From Lactifluus volemus (lineage: Eukaryota > Basidiomycota > Agaricomycetes > Russulales > Russulaceae), in the NCBI GenBank assembly GCA_022376515.1, contig WTXI01000005.1, forward strand, positions 186,001 through 250,000: 64,000 nt of DNA. Reading direction: 5' to 3'. The translations under genes were made by a program, and so were the position numbers. Position 1 is the first letter of the stretch. The number at the start of each line of letters is the position of its first letter. A model generated the notes under the pieces. It saw nothing but the letters and a program-made list of their open reading frames with translations. It did no database searches and was not told where the DNA came from. Shown one piece after another: positions 23,797 to 35,669 of this stretch.

Positions 23797-25437
23797 ATGG
23801 TGAACACACTGCGCACTTCCATCTTCCGTCCCACCAGTCAGCCACCCTCTCCTTCGACTCCTCAGCGGTCCGATGCTACATCAAATGACAAGTTACCGCG
23901 GACCACCACCATGTTATCTCTAGCCGGGTTTAAGAAGCCACCTGTGCGGTCAATGTCACTGCCCCAAGCAGCCACCTTTCAGGACGGCTCTTACCTTCAG
24001 GTCCTCAGTCTCAAGCTTAGTGAAGGGGTTTCCAAGGCGCTTGCTCAACCTTTCTCCACCGCACCTGGTAGTGAGACCCTTAATGGGAGGCGTCCACTTC
24101 CAGCCGGTCGAGGACGGGAGTTTGGGTCTCTTATTTCCGTGTAAGCGGTTCATACTTGTGATATCAACTAGGTTATTGTTAATCTGACCGACAGCGAGCT
24201 GAACGCATCCCTCGATAATCCACACCTCCATAAGGCAGTCCTGCGGTCGCTGCAGCGCCCTCTGTCCGCTTTGTTGATGAACTTGTCAAACACTTTATTG
24301 CAACTAGTTTCCTCTCCCGAGTTTCTCAACCCGCCTGCCCCAACTCCTCAGGCTCCGAACCCTAACCCCACTCAGGCTCATGCGTTGTCCTGTGCAACCT
24401 TTGCTGGTGAGTTGCTCGAGGTCTTTGATGAACTCGGATTGGGCCTAGATTCGGATTCTCGAGGAGATGGTTTAAAATCTACGAGAGAGGCACTGGTTTC
24501 CGTCAACACGAGAGTCATCCATCCGTTGGTTGCGGGGATCAAGACTGAGCTTACGTCGCTCGTTGAAGCACTTGAATCTCCCGCTCCGACAACCGCCCCA
24601 AAAACTGGTACATCGTCCTCAAAGGCAGTCGTCACTCAGCACCCTTCCATTACCACTCTTCAGGCTGTCGTACCAATCTATGCGCGTGCCTTCACGCGCT
24701 ACTTTACTACTACTGTCAATCAGTCCTACCTCGCGTCTTTGGAGATTTCTGTAGTTTGGCGTGCCCTCGTGGCCATCGCTCACAGGGTTCCTTCGCAGCT
24801 AACACCATCGTCTTCGCCAAATCTCGCACTCGTCGTGGCGAAGAAGGTTGGCACTTCCCCCCCAACTACACCCCCTTCTACGCGGTTTATGCTCAAACTT
24901 CCCCAGTCTCGTCCCCCTTCACCGCCGACTATACAACCCTGCATGCCACCTATTGTTGGTGACGCTCGCATTGTATGCGATTTGCTTTCCTCACTACCTC
25001 GTCCTACCGCCGATAAAGAAGCCACACGACTGGCCCGGGAGGCTGTCGATGATGCGTGCGATGGGCTTAGGGCTCTTCTGCGCCTGCTGGAGTCTGTGCT
25101 GACGGTTATCACCCGTGACCCGGCAGAACTCGCCCGTGAACTGGGTGTTTCATGCACGGGCCTGCCGACGTTGATCACACTCCCTATCCTGCTAAACACA
25201 TATGTGTTCACCGACGAGAAGGGCGGCCCTCGTTCTGTCCCTTCTATCCTGGGTCTCTCGGAGGAGCGATACCGCAAGGAGTGTCTCACTGGATTCGGTA
25301 GAGCGGAGGAGTGTACTGTGGCAGTTGGCCAGAGAGTACTTGATGTGCTCTCGAACCAGTCAGGGCTTTTATCCGATCCTGCCGCTGAGGCAGTCGTCCG
25401 TTGGCTCAGAGTTGAGATTACAACAGCAGACTCGTAG
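23797..25437 (+). CDS. Conserved fungal protein of unknown function, helix-rich
   Basis: Two exons, 23797-24140 and 24195-25437, give 528 aa. The 54-nt GT-AG intron falls in phase 2. The first ~110 residues are Ser/Pro/Thr rich with a basic KKPPVRSMSLPQ patch. The remainder is mostly amphipathic helix (LHKAVLRSLQRPLSALLMNL, ALSCATFAGELLEVFDELGL, WRALVAIAHRVPS, ADKEATRLAREAVDDACDGL), broken by a Pro/Ser/Thr loop around residues 315-345. No signal peptide, membrane span or catalytic motif is visible. The fold could be a helical repeat scaffold. I do not recognise the family. The clean long frame and splice site make a real gene very likely. Confidence 0.72.
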
Positions 25438-26690
25438 GTTTCTAGTCAAGGTTATGGATTGTGCCACAGGTTGTCAGTCCCTTTGGTTTTTCTTGCCGTG
25501 CCTATGTGATTTCCCTTTAGATTTTGGATGCATGAATCTAGGATAACAGGTTTATTTTCTTGCATTCCGTCGACCAGCCTATATGTTGATTACGTGCTGC
25601 GTTCGTACTAGGTTAGATTAGTTATTTATATACGTATCAACCTGTGTAGCGTTAAGTACGCGATGATACCTGATAGAATCTCGATTTGTCAATGCTTCAT
25701 CTACATCACCAAGTCTGTCGTTTGCTTACATTTCACCAGTCAAGAAGTGGGCCCCGCCACGCCAGAATGTCTCCCCACCAACGATAATGGTGCAAGGTGG
25801 GGCCAAGATTCGGACTCGGTATCCAACCGTCTCGACGCTTATCGATTATCTCCGGCGAAATAAAGATCCCTGTATGTACCACCTGCGCGACAAAAAAAAA
25901 AATTTTTTTTGAAGGGGAACGAAAGGGACTTCTGTCGGATGTTTCGGGACGATTGTGTCGTCATTGTGTAGGAGATTCATTTACACCAACAACAGGTTTC
26001 GGACATCTTCGGCCACGCATACAGTATGACCGGTTTTTATTGTTTTGCGTTTTGTTTTTGAACTTTTTAGGTCTGGTGTGCTGGTTCGAGGCAGGGGGCA
26101 CATCCGATCTTTTTTTTTTTTTCTTATAGAAGATGTTCAATTGTACCGCTAAACTCTTCTGTATTAAGTGTCAAATGCAAACTTCTCGATGGGGTTCTCG
26201 GATGTTTCTAAAAACCCGCAAAAACGTTCCTTACGCCCAAGCCAAGAGGTACAGCATCACACACTCCTGTTTTGTACGTTCTCTAGCCCGACGTGTTTGC
26301 GCTCTATTTCCACTTGAGAGCGCGTGGACTGATCACAAGGTGGACACTGTACGGGGGTTTCTTCACCGGATCCACGATTATTCTTGAACGGTTCATCATA
26401 GACGCCCATATTGTCGTCCTCTTCCGCCCCCATGGAATATCACGGACCATAACTATCCAAGTGTTCGTGATGGTACCTTTCCGTGTATCCCGGGTACTGT
26501 ATAACTATTTCGGAGAATGGAATTGCGTATTCTTATTTTTGTCTGACGGCCGTCATCCAAGTCACCGTAGTTCCGCGGACGCGCTCTAATACAATGTAGT
26601 AGTACTGTACTGTACCGAAACAAGCCAATGGGTTTCTTTATTCAACAACGAAGACAACAAGAAAAAAAAAGAACACGTGCGGTCTCACAC
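25438..26690. other. Intergenic region with homopolymer tracts
   Basis: This is the 3' region between two convergent genes. It contains A and T runs near 25,890-25,910 (a9 then t8) and a t18-type run near 26,110. Short open frames are present, none with splice logic or composition that supports a gene. Confidence 0.5.
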
Positions 26691-28233
26691 CTAAGGATTC
26701 TCCAGATCACCATCAAACTCAGGACCGCCGCTGACCTGCAGCTCGTGCATGCTCTCGTACGTGACGGCTTTGAGCAAGTTTCCGGGACCCTCAGCGATGA
26801 GCGCTTCGAGCTCGTCGTCACTCTTGACGAGCAAAATCCCCGCGAAAGCGTGCGAGTTGATGCTCAGCAACGAGCCCGACATGGCGAGTGTGTGCGTCTC
26901 GCACCGCCGTGGGAACACATACATGTGCGAGAGCGACAGCAAGACGTTGTACGACAGCGTCCCGCTGTCACAGTCGGTCGTGTGTCGCACAGTCGAAATG
27001 CAGAGGTCGAGCAGGTCTATGAAGGCTTGTGCCAGTGCTGGCTCTAGCTCGGCGGGCGTCGCGGACGTGGGCAGATTCAGTCGCCGGACGTGGTGGGCAA
27101 AGGGGAGAGTGGGCAGCGCGAACGGTTTGTCTGTAATTGTTTTTTTTTTTTTTCCCAGAGCGTCGGAGTTAGACGGGAAGATGGGGGAGGAGGGTGATGC
27201 GATTAGGTCTTTGTTCGGAGGGGTGGCTCGGGTAGGACGAGGGAAGATGCTAACCTTCTTTGCCTATGCGTGCGGCTTTGGCAAGCCGCTCGATGGGAGG
27301 GCCATCCTCATTTTGTATAGGCAATAACTGCAAATGCTTGTGCGGCTGACTCGCGCCACTACGGTCGCCGCCTTCCAGAGGGAGAAATATGACATTTTAG
27401 ATTTTATTTGAGCCAAGGACCGCGTACGCACAGTTGTAAAAAGCGAATAGATGCTTTCCCGCCTTGTGCGCTGCGACGAGTAGTAGATACGCCTGAACGA
27501 GGTCGCTTGGATCCAACGGGGACGTCTGACTTCGGAATTCTGCAGGCACAAGCAAAGCAAAGCGACACGACGCGTCGCAATGAATCTGTCCTGTGCGTCG
27601 TGTTAGAGATCTTTTGATAGTACGAACCTTTGGTAACCAAGAGGAAATGCCCCTCGATGACAGAATATTTATTCAACTGCAAACGCGGGCGGCGCGCGCG
27701 CAAATCAGTCAGTTGACAACGGTCAATCTTGTCCGGCGGAAAGCATGTGGCGACGGACGACGACCACATGTACAATGGTGATACTGACCAGGACTACGTA
27801 TTCCCTGCCCTCTCCTTCATCGCGCAGTTCTCCGACATAGAGATTCGGGTTGTAAGGCGGGCTGAACACGTCCGTGTGTTTCTCCTTTTCGTGTTCATCA
27901 TCGCCGCCGCTGCTGCTGCTGCCTTGTGGTTCAAAGTGCGGAGTTTGCGACCTAGGCTTGTGTAGAAATGCTGGGCATAACCTGATCTCGAACTACACAA
28001 CGGAGGAGGCCCGGAACGAAAGGAAAGACAACCGTTGCGTTGGAATAAAAAGGCATCCCATCACACATCGTCATCATCATTATCTCACGGCGGTTGAAGT
28101 AACCCACGTCAATGCCCAGGTCTCTATGGATATGGGCTTCTGAAGGGAAGAAGAGCAGATCGCCGGACGCTCTGCCCCTGTCGAAAGTTGGTCCGATGAG
28201 CGAGATGATTGTCGATGGCGTCGATATGGGCAT
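26691..28233 (-). CDS. APA2: Diadenosine tetraphosphate (Ap4A) phosphorylase / ATP adenylyltransferase
   Basis: The enzyme phosphorolyses Ap4A to ADP and ATP and can run in reverse; it is a member of the GalT branch of the HIT superfamily. The start ATG at 28233 gives MPISTPSTIISLIGPTFDRG, then RASGDLLFFPSEAHIHRDLG. Following exons give LCPAFLHKPRSQTPHFEP, an acidic Ser/Gly insert, FSPPYNPNLYVGELRD and LNKYSVIEGHFLLVTKEF. The catalytic HxHxQ motif is in SGASQPHKHLQLLP. The last exon has the C-terminal adenylyltransferase domain: LSYNVLLSLSHMYVFPRRCE, then FAGILLVKSDDELEALIAEG. It ends with a stop at 26691. There are about six exons with introns of 50-70 nt. It is followed head-to-tail by the DUF7727 gene upstream. 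The family assignment is secure. Confidence 0.93.
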
Positions 28234-28613
28234 TGTTATCTTTCCGCAACAATGTGACACGCGAGATCAGACAACAAGAAATACAGTAGTGGGCGAAAAG
28301 GAGTATCGCAAACAACAGCAGATGATAATCAAGATGAAGACGAATTCACACGAGGCCGCGTGAGGGTTTCACAGGCACCACCGCTAAAGCTCAGCCTCAG
28401 ATGGTACAATGTCTATTCCTCTTGTTAGATCAGAGACAATGAACGTAATGCGATGTATTTAGTACCAGAAAACAGAATAAAGAATACAAAACAGAAAAAA
28501 AAAGCAGGTTTTGGCTTCTGCGCCACGGGACCCAGCCGAAGCGCGGTCGGGTGTATGAATTCAGGGAATGATGCAATTGTAATAACTGCAATGCAAGGTG
28601 CCCGAGGACAACA

Positions 28614-29262
28614 TCAAGCGTGCTCGGCTCTGCCTCGGTTGTCCTTTGAATCTTGCATCACCTCCCCTAACCTTATGGCGCGGGTATAGCAAAAGATGGC
28701 GGCAAGCGACCAAATAGCTCCATTCGTTCCCTACGTCGCGAAGGAACGACCTCAGCCATTCGTCGATGGTGGCGAGGAATGAGACAAGGGAGACGCACCT
28801 GGTAGAAGATAATGGCAAAGAACGTCTGGAAAAGCAGTAGCACGACTCTGGCGACCAGGCTCCGATACAAGCCAGTCCCTTTCATAAACGGCGCGGGGTA
28901 TTCGAGAGCAACGATGAAAAGACCGATGAGGATGGAGAATATTTGTATCACGGGAGCCTTGACTATGATGTCGATGAAGAATAAATTCGAATTCGATGGT
29001 CTTGAAAGAAGGGAGAGAAGAGATTAGACAGACAGACAGGTGGGGAGGAAGGGAGACGCACTGTAGACCTCCGGGGTTACGACTGATTCCACCGACAAAG
29101 TCCCAAAAGAACTTGCGATAGATGAGGCCAAAGTAGCCCGCCCAAACCGTGTCTGCGTGTAGTTAGCAGGCTGTGGATAGAACAAGGAACAGATTCCGAC
29201 GTACAGACAGAGGCGGTGATGGAGACGTAGCGCGCGTACTCGTGCCAGATGAGTTTTCCCAT
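28614..29262 (-). CDS. DUF7727-type integral membrane protein
   Basis: This is a short fungal membrane protein whose function is not known. Starting at ATG 29262 it reads MGKLIWHEYARYVSITAS, then WAGYFGLIYRKFFWDFVGG, then ISRNPGGLQ. After further introns come VKAPVIQIFSILIGLFIVAL, EYPAPFMKGTGLYRSLVARV and VLLLFQTFFAIIFYQ. The last exon is GTNGAIWSLAAIFCYTRAIR with a short polar tail, and the TGA is at 28614-28616. Three or four hydrophobic spans are visible and the whole protein is about 150-160 aa, typical of the family. The start is fixed by the near-invariant MGxLIWHEYAR opening. Confidence 0.85.
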
Positions 29263-29807
29263 TTCTCTACGTTGAAAAAAAAAAGGCTGTTTGTGTTGTG
29301 TCGTGTGAGGAGGGGGAGTTAAGGAAAGTTAGGGGAGAGTGAGGGTGAGCAAGAAACAATTCGAGGTGTGGCCACTGGGACACAGAAGAGTATGGACCTG
29401 CTTGCAGGGGGGAGAATTTGTGTCACACCGGGAGACGAAGATAAAGAATGGCAAGAGAAAGAAGAAAGAGCTCTGCTCGAAGAAAAGGTGAAGAATGAGA
29501 AATAAGGAACGAAGGCAAGGAATGAAGAACCACCAAGCTCTGTGCATTCTGATTTTGTCAGGAACAATGCGTGTCCCACGCTCACTGCCTCGCGGTCATC
29601 GGTCACTTGACGACCATCGCCAAGCTCCCTCGGCTGCCACCGTGACAGTAACTTGCTCTTCTCTATCCTATCACATAAATTTATTGCATGTACAATCAAG
29701 TCCAAAAAATGAAAAGAAAAAAGGTTGATGATTCATACGGTAAACTCAGCCCTCTACTTCCACTGGTATATCCAACGTAGGCGGCCGGGCCATGTGCACT
29801 GGCACCT

Positions 29808-31663
29808 TCATTGGCTGATTGGTGAATGATCATCAATCGATGGTAACCCCCATTCAGATTTCTCACGACGCACCAAGTGACCTCTGCCCTTGATCCGTGT
29901 CTCGTCCATAAAGGGATGTCCATTCGACACTCCGTACCCTTGGCCTTTCTCTACAATCCCGGCGTCCAAACGGGCGTCTCCGAGCCTGGACGCGAACGCG
30001 AACGCAAACGAAGACCGCGGACCGACTCCTGATACAGGGGGCGTTTGCATCGGAAGTCCCGGCGTCCTCGGTGTCGGCCAAATGGGCCAAGGCAAACTTT
30101 GCAGGCTATCATGACCTAGCGGCGGGCTATCATGAACTTGCGGGCTATCATCATGATCACGATCGCGGTCATCTCGTTTGACCTGTCGACGGCGCATAAG
30201 AGCGATCGCCAATGTGACGAGCAGGAGTAGCATGAGGGTCCCCGTTATCACTCCTGCGATCAGGACGTCGGTGCGCACTTTTGCATGGTGTGCTGTACTT
30301 GTAGTACTGTTGCCTCGAGCCAAACCGTTGCTACTACTCCAGGTTGAGCGCAAACTGGACGCCAGGACAAGACGGTTGATACCTACGTCCAAGATACCTG
30401 GGTCCGATTGTTTTGTGAAACAGTTCCTGGGCTCTGTGGCCGCACGCTCTTACTCTCGCTGTCATTGTTGAAGGTGGGGGGGATGGCATTGAAAACGACT
30501 ATCCTGTCGATGTCCGTGAAGTTCCCCGTATTCTGATCACTACTATTTTGTGGGCTCGCAGTCAGTGTGAGGTTGTGGGAACCGGGTGCAAAATTATTCG
30601 CAAAGTACTGCAAGGTGATCAATCACGGGCACAGCTCAAAGCACAATTCAACTGACCAGCAATGTCTTTGCAGGTGATGAGACCATCAGCTCACGCCACA
30701 AGGAGAGACCGGTGTACGTACTCCAGCGTGCAGACTGCTAGCCAATCCATTCGGAAATGCCCTCGTAACACCGTCTACCGTTACAGTATAGTTTGCGTGT
30801 TCAGGTGAGACCGTCCCATAGACAGCGACCGCATTGCCGTTAAATGTGAACTGTGCCTGTGCTCCCCCGGTCTGGGTGTGGCTAGTGACGATCAATACGA
30901 AGGACCTGGATACACTATTTGCATGCGCAACTTACTGATGCGTGCCATTATAAGATCCCTCCAAATTTCCAAGAGCCCAGTCCTTAGGAGTAGGAAAATA
31001 GTGGATGTCAGGGCTGGTATCATCTGTCGTTGTGTTCGTTATCGTTGCGCTGCGACCGAAGGTTCAATTCGGATGCCGTGTCACGTCAAATAACAGACAC
31101 ACTTTGGAGAGCCAACCTGGGTATCGAAAACAATCGAGTCGAGGTCGATTGCGGAGCCAGTGTTAGTGATCACGGCGGTATGAGGACCGTCGATGAGACC
31201 GGATCGACCACCGAGCAATTGCTGGAATGACGCGTGTTGAGATTGGGCATTTCCAGATACAGACAGGCCGTCGATGGAAATGTTGAAAGTACCGTATTCG
31301 GGCCTTTTCGCACCAAAGAACCATATTCCGGTACCTGGGACAACGAATTCAGAAATGTCCAAAGTCGCAAGGCGAAACGAGACATGCCATTGAATTGAAT
31401 AGTTGCCGATGCACTCGGAATGGAAGTTGTGTGCCATGTATGGTAAGAGTATAGCTGACATAATGGATCATTCATCGATCGATCGATTTCTGTGTCTGGG
31501 TCATCATTCACCTCGTTACAAGGTGAGTCTGTCCATGCATTCGCAGGACTGTATGAAATCAACGGAGAAACGTCGTCAACTGATTAAAATAAAATGTCAG
31601 AAGTTGGAGGGTTACAGTTCAGTTCGAGATGTTCAACCAACCAATAAATTTGAAATCCACCAT
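29808..31663 (-). CDS. One-TM surface protein with two beta-sandwich-like ectodomain modules
   Basis: ATG at 31663 gives MVDFKFIVDDVSPLISYSPA after joining across a short intron. The first module contains GTGIWFFGAKRPEYGTFNIS and AVITNTGSAIDLDSIVFDTQ. The second contains AQFTFNGNAVAVYGTVSPEH and, later, NNFAPGSHNLTLTASPQNSS and FTDIDRIVVFNAIPP. These are the paired ligand-like modules of a large Agaricomycete family of type I surface proteins. A single span, VLIAGVITGTLMLLLLVTLA, is followed by basic RRRQVKRDD and a ~110-residue cytoplasmic tail with tandem HDSPP-type repeats. It stops at 29808. One intron (about 31,346-31,398) appears to use a GC donor. Extracellular N-glycosylation sites (NxS/T) are frequent. 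Ligand and role are unknown; cell-wall sensing is inference. Confidence 0.75.
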
Positions 31664-32124
31664 CAAGGCTGATGTTAAAATAAAAAAAGAGAGGGAAATT
31701 TAGTGTAAAATAGGCAGATAGGGAACCTGACTAGCAGGACCTAGGAAGGAAGGGTAACAACTGGAGGGAGGAACGAGGCTCGTGGGTCAAGCTCGCATCT
31801 ATCACCGTTTTATCGTGTGGCGCCAGCTTGTCCATCAGCTGTCCGCGGTCCCCGATCGTCCTCGCATCACACAACTTATACTTTCGTATCTTTCAACTCC
31901 ACATAAAAGTGCTCGTGTTATGGTGCAATTCCTCGGACCCTCGCTCGGAGCGATGCAAAAAATAGGCTGTCTATGTCCGACGGAGATCCTGTTGATTGAT
32001 TACATGGCTGTGTCCCACGCCCTCAGATCATCTAATCTTATCAATGTTGAAGAAGAGGGAAAGCCGGAAACCGCACAGCCTCACTCCATCTAGTTCATTC
32101 CTTTTTTCCGTGCTTCCCTAGTGC
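31664..32124. other. Divergent intergenic region
   Basis: This is the 460-bp region between the divergently transcribed surface protein and the HicA-like gene. A short plus-strand frame at 31782-32093 has no support as a gene. The last 40 bp before 32125 are pyrimidine-rich (cattccttttttccgtgcttccc). Confidence 0.4.
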
Positions 32125-35100
32125 ATGCCTCCGAGGAAACAAGCAGCGAAGCTACTGCCTGGCCCGGCATCACAGTCAAAAAGTACAGAACTAGTCACCC
32201 TCGGCAGCCGTCAAGTCCAGGTCAAGCATCCCACCTGTCTAGACGAGAATGGTCTTCTCCCCTCAACCGCCCGCGCCCTCGTGTTGCGTAATGGGAAGCA
32301 GGGTGCGATGGGCACGGGCGAACTCATGTCTTTGAGAAAGCCAATCGGTCGCGAGAAGCTTGATTTATTGGGAGGTGAGCTCACTCAGTAATCAAATACA
32401 CCGCCCGAATAGTCAGTCGTCTCGTCGAAAGAGGATCTCCTTGTGCAGTCGACTAGGAATGCCCTGGCTACGCCGTTCAACATCGAAAGGCTGATGAACA
32501 CAGCAGATGCGGAGTATAGCGGTAGGCCCCTAATTTTTTATAAACTTTAGCCGGACCTCCCCCGTTCAGAGGAATTTTCCCTGTTTAGCCCATGTCGACA
32601 GCATCAAGTGGCTCAAGGATCCAGATCTCTTTTACCATGAACTCACCAAGGAGATCTATTCTAGTGTCTCACAGTTGACGGGAAATACCCGCAAGGACCC
32701 TCTAAACGACAAGAATACTGTAATCAATGTACTCGGTGCCCGGTAGGGGATTTCACCTGTCTGTGAGCAACGTGTGTGGCTCAGGGCTCCAATCAACTGG
32801 CTAGGGTACACAACTCATACATGATTGCTTCTGCTTGGAAGTTTGTCCGAGATCGCCTCGAGATTCTAGAGCAAAAGGGCATTATCAACGGCCAGGTTCG
32901 ATCCCAGCTATCGAAGAAACCGGACCTGAGAGAGGATTACCTCGTTACGTACGATATCCTTAGTGCTCTCATCGATGCCCTCCAAACGCGGTTTTCATTG
33001 CTTGCCGCAAGAGCTGGTGTGCATCATCCGAGCTCCCTCGAAACGAACCAGTCACCATTCCCCTCCTAGACCATTTCAGAATGTACTTTAAGAAATATGA
33101 AGAAAGCGACCCGGACAACCCCGAATACATGTTCGACTGGACCGCCCTTCGTGAGGCCTACAAGTCCTACGTAGACTCGATTGTCATTGAACTCTGCCTT
33201 CCAAACTCTCGATACCCCAAGTATATTTGGCTCGCATCCTCGAGGACGCCACTCATGAAGCTCCCCACGAAAAACGGCGCTTTCCACAAGCGCTGTTTGA
33301 CGCATTGGGTGATCTCGCCGTAAGCGCTCACGCCGTCCTACGGTGACCCTTCTCATGTGATCAGGTTGCGCTGCAACTGCAAGAGACGCTAGAAGCGCCC
33401 CTTCTCGGTCCACAAGGCGAGAAATGGAGACGACAATCGCGTCCGTACCAGAAGAGTTCAGCTTGTGGATCGAAGCCCAGTCTCTCTCTGAAGAGGCCTC
33501 GACGCGCCTTGGCAGTCATCTCAGCATCATCTTTCCGCTGGAGAAGACGAAGGAGAGTGGCGTCGTGGACGCCATGTGGACACGCATAAACGACGTGCGC
33601 TCGTTGCAACATCCGTGAATTGGCCCGCACTGATGCATACAACAGACGTATAAAGCCGTCGCCAAGATGGACTTGGACATGCTGTGGCAGATGGAAGATG
33701 AGTTCCTTCGCGTTCCACAATGGAGTACGACAGTGCCGCCGGATAGGCGTAACCCGAAGGCGTCCAAAGTCTTCGCGGATGAGAAGGAAACCGCGGCAGG
33801 CAAAGAAACTTTGCAGATCACGGATGGCAATGATTTTTCATCGATGCCCTCGCTAGTGGTGGCCTCAGACGTAACAGATTCCGCCGCGGCCCAGGGGGAA
33901 GGAGTCGACGAGAGCGATGACGAGTCTTCGGATTATGATGGCGAGGAGTCGAGCGCGTATGACTCGGAAGAGGAGGCAGAGCTGCGGGATCTTCTGCGCG
34001 AGGCGATGGATATTGCAAGTGCACATCCAGAAATCTTTGAAGAGAGGAAGGCGTTCGAGGAGCGGTCAAATGACAACCAATTTCTCAAAGCCCTTGGGGC
34101 GCTCAGAGGCAAGTATTGGATTTTATTATTGCAAGAAGATAATTTATGAACATTGAACGTGAATCGTGCTCAGGCCGTCTATTCTCCTCGAACCCTAGGC
34201 TCAAGACGAATCGCCAAGTCACCTCTGTCGTCTCAACTTACAAGGCCTGGATGGTATGTTTCTATTCCATCCCAAATATCTCATGGTTCACCTCCTGTAT
34301 ACAGACGGTAAAGGGCGCATGGTAACCGTTGAGGAGGTCGAGGACGAAGATGCACCAGTCACGGCAGCCAAGAAAAGAAAAAGAAAAAGCCAAAGAAGAA
34401 AAAGAAACCTGCACCAGTTGTAGAGGAGGGTGATGCACCTGACACCGGCTCTCCGCCGCCATCGTCGCCGATTATCGAGCCACCTTCACCAGTTATATCC
34501 ACACCTCCACCCCCGTGCCACCCGTTATACAGAGCCCGCCGACGTCGCCCCAAGCCAAGAAGAAGAAACCGGAAAAAAGGCAGACGCCGACGCGTTCTTC
34601 GAGTTTGGCGTCAAGTACCTCAACCGTCTATGCAAACATGTCCACCACGTCGCTGGAACAAGCCGCGCACAGTCTGCGCATTCTTATCTGCACTCTGAGA
34701 ACCTCACCGAACAAAAAGTCAAAGTCAAGACGCGCGCGAACCACAAAGTCTGCCGTTGATCGAGGGACAGGATACGAAGAAGGGCTTCTTCTCGCGATTC
34801 AGTCGCAAGAAAGACGTCGAGCCTCGCGCACAAGAAGAGGAAACAAAGGAGAAGCGGAACCTCGGCGCGTGGTTCAAGAACATGAACCGGAAGAGTACCG
34901 TGTTTTTGGCACAGATTCTGGGCGAGGACAAGAGTGCAAAGAAGGGTGGACCACCGATGAAGTGGGATCATTTTGTAAAGGTAAGCTGTGTTATTTTCCC
35001 CTGGGCGGGTAGTGAAAGACTGGTTTTTCTTGGGCTAGGTGATGATTGACATGGGCTTTGAAATGGATGCGAGCACTGCAGGTTCGAGCGTGCGCTTCCA

Positions 35101-35312
35101 GCCCCAGATCCGGCCGTGCGGTCGATTTCGTTCCATAAGCGTAAGTATTCTGCTGTCCATTCTAGATTTTCCGGGACATTCTCATCGTTGATCCAGCCCA
35201 TCCGGAAAGCACGATAGATCCGATTACACTTCAGAAATGGGGCAAAAAACTGAAGAGTTACTACGGGTGGTCGGAAGAGATCCTCTTGCAGCATGCCAAA
35301 GCAGAATCTTGA
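32125..35312 (+). CDS. Large fungal protein with HicA-like C-terminal domain; frame broken in several places
   Basis: The protein starts at ATG 32125 (MPPRKQAAKLLPGPASQSKS) and continues through LFYHELTKEIYSSVSQLTGN, LARVHNSYMIASAWKFVRDR, MYFKKYEESDPDNPEYMFDW, an acidic stretch near 33,900-33,980 and a Lys/Pro/Ser-rich region. The C terminus, KWDHFVK then VMIDMGFEMDASTAGSSVRF, FHKPHPESTIDPITLQKW and YYGWSEEILL, has the layout of the HicA/YcfA double-stranded-RNA-binding-like fold found at the end of many Agaricomycete proteins. It stops at 35310-35312. The frame must change without an intron at least at ~34,365-34,385 (A-rich), ~34,510 (C5), ~34,670, ~34,745 and ~35,102 (C4). This is either a decaying gene or a run of assembly indels. 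The function of the family is unknown. Confidence 0.7.
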
Positions 35313-35669
35313 ATGCTTGTCTGTACCACGTCGCTTACCGTGGAAGGAGGGGGCTCGGCGTTTGTGGATGCGAGAAGAAATCAAGTTGGATGGAATAAAC
35401 CGACGTTGTACATCTTGCGGTGCAGTTTCTGACTGGGTAGTGCAAGCGAGCTTCAACACCTCCCGTAAAACAGTATGATGGCAGAGATGTTCACCATACT
35501 GTTTTAGTGGTGGTGAACGTGTATTATTTTTTTATTTTTTTTGGTGATAGTAGGGGAGAACAATTGAATAATGACGTGAAGTGACTGCGGTGTTCGGAAG
35601 AGTGTCACGAGGTATCATCAATGCCCAATATTCTTTTTCAACCGAGTAGTGGACATCTTTGTCTTTGGA
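35313..35669. other. Intergenic region with overlapping hairpins
   Basis: The region downstream of the HicA-like gene holds the inverted repeats listed separately at 35466-35518 and a T-rich run at 35,525-35,540. No coding signal is seen. Confidence 0.5.
35466..35518. repeat. Two interlocking perfect inverted repeats
   Basis: Arms taaaacagtatg (35466-35477) and catactgtttta (35495-35506) form a perfect 12-bp stem with a 17-nt loop. Arms gttcacca (35489-35496) and tggtgaac (35511-35518) form a second 8-bp stem that starts inside the first loop, so both cannot form in the simple nested way. It may be a 3' UTR/termination structure or the core of a small mobile-element remnant. Confidence 0.6.
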
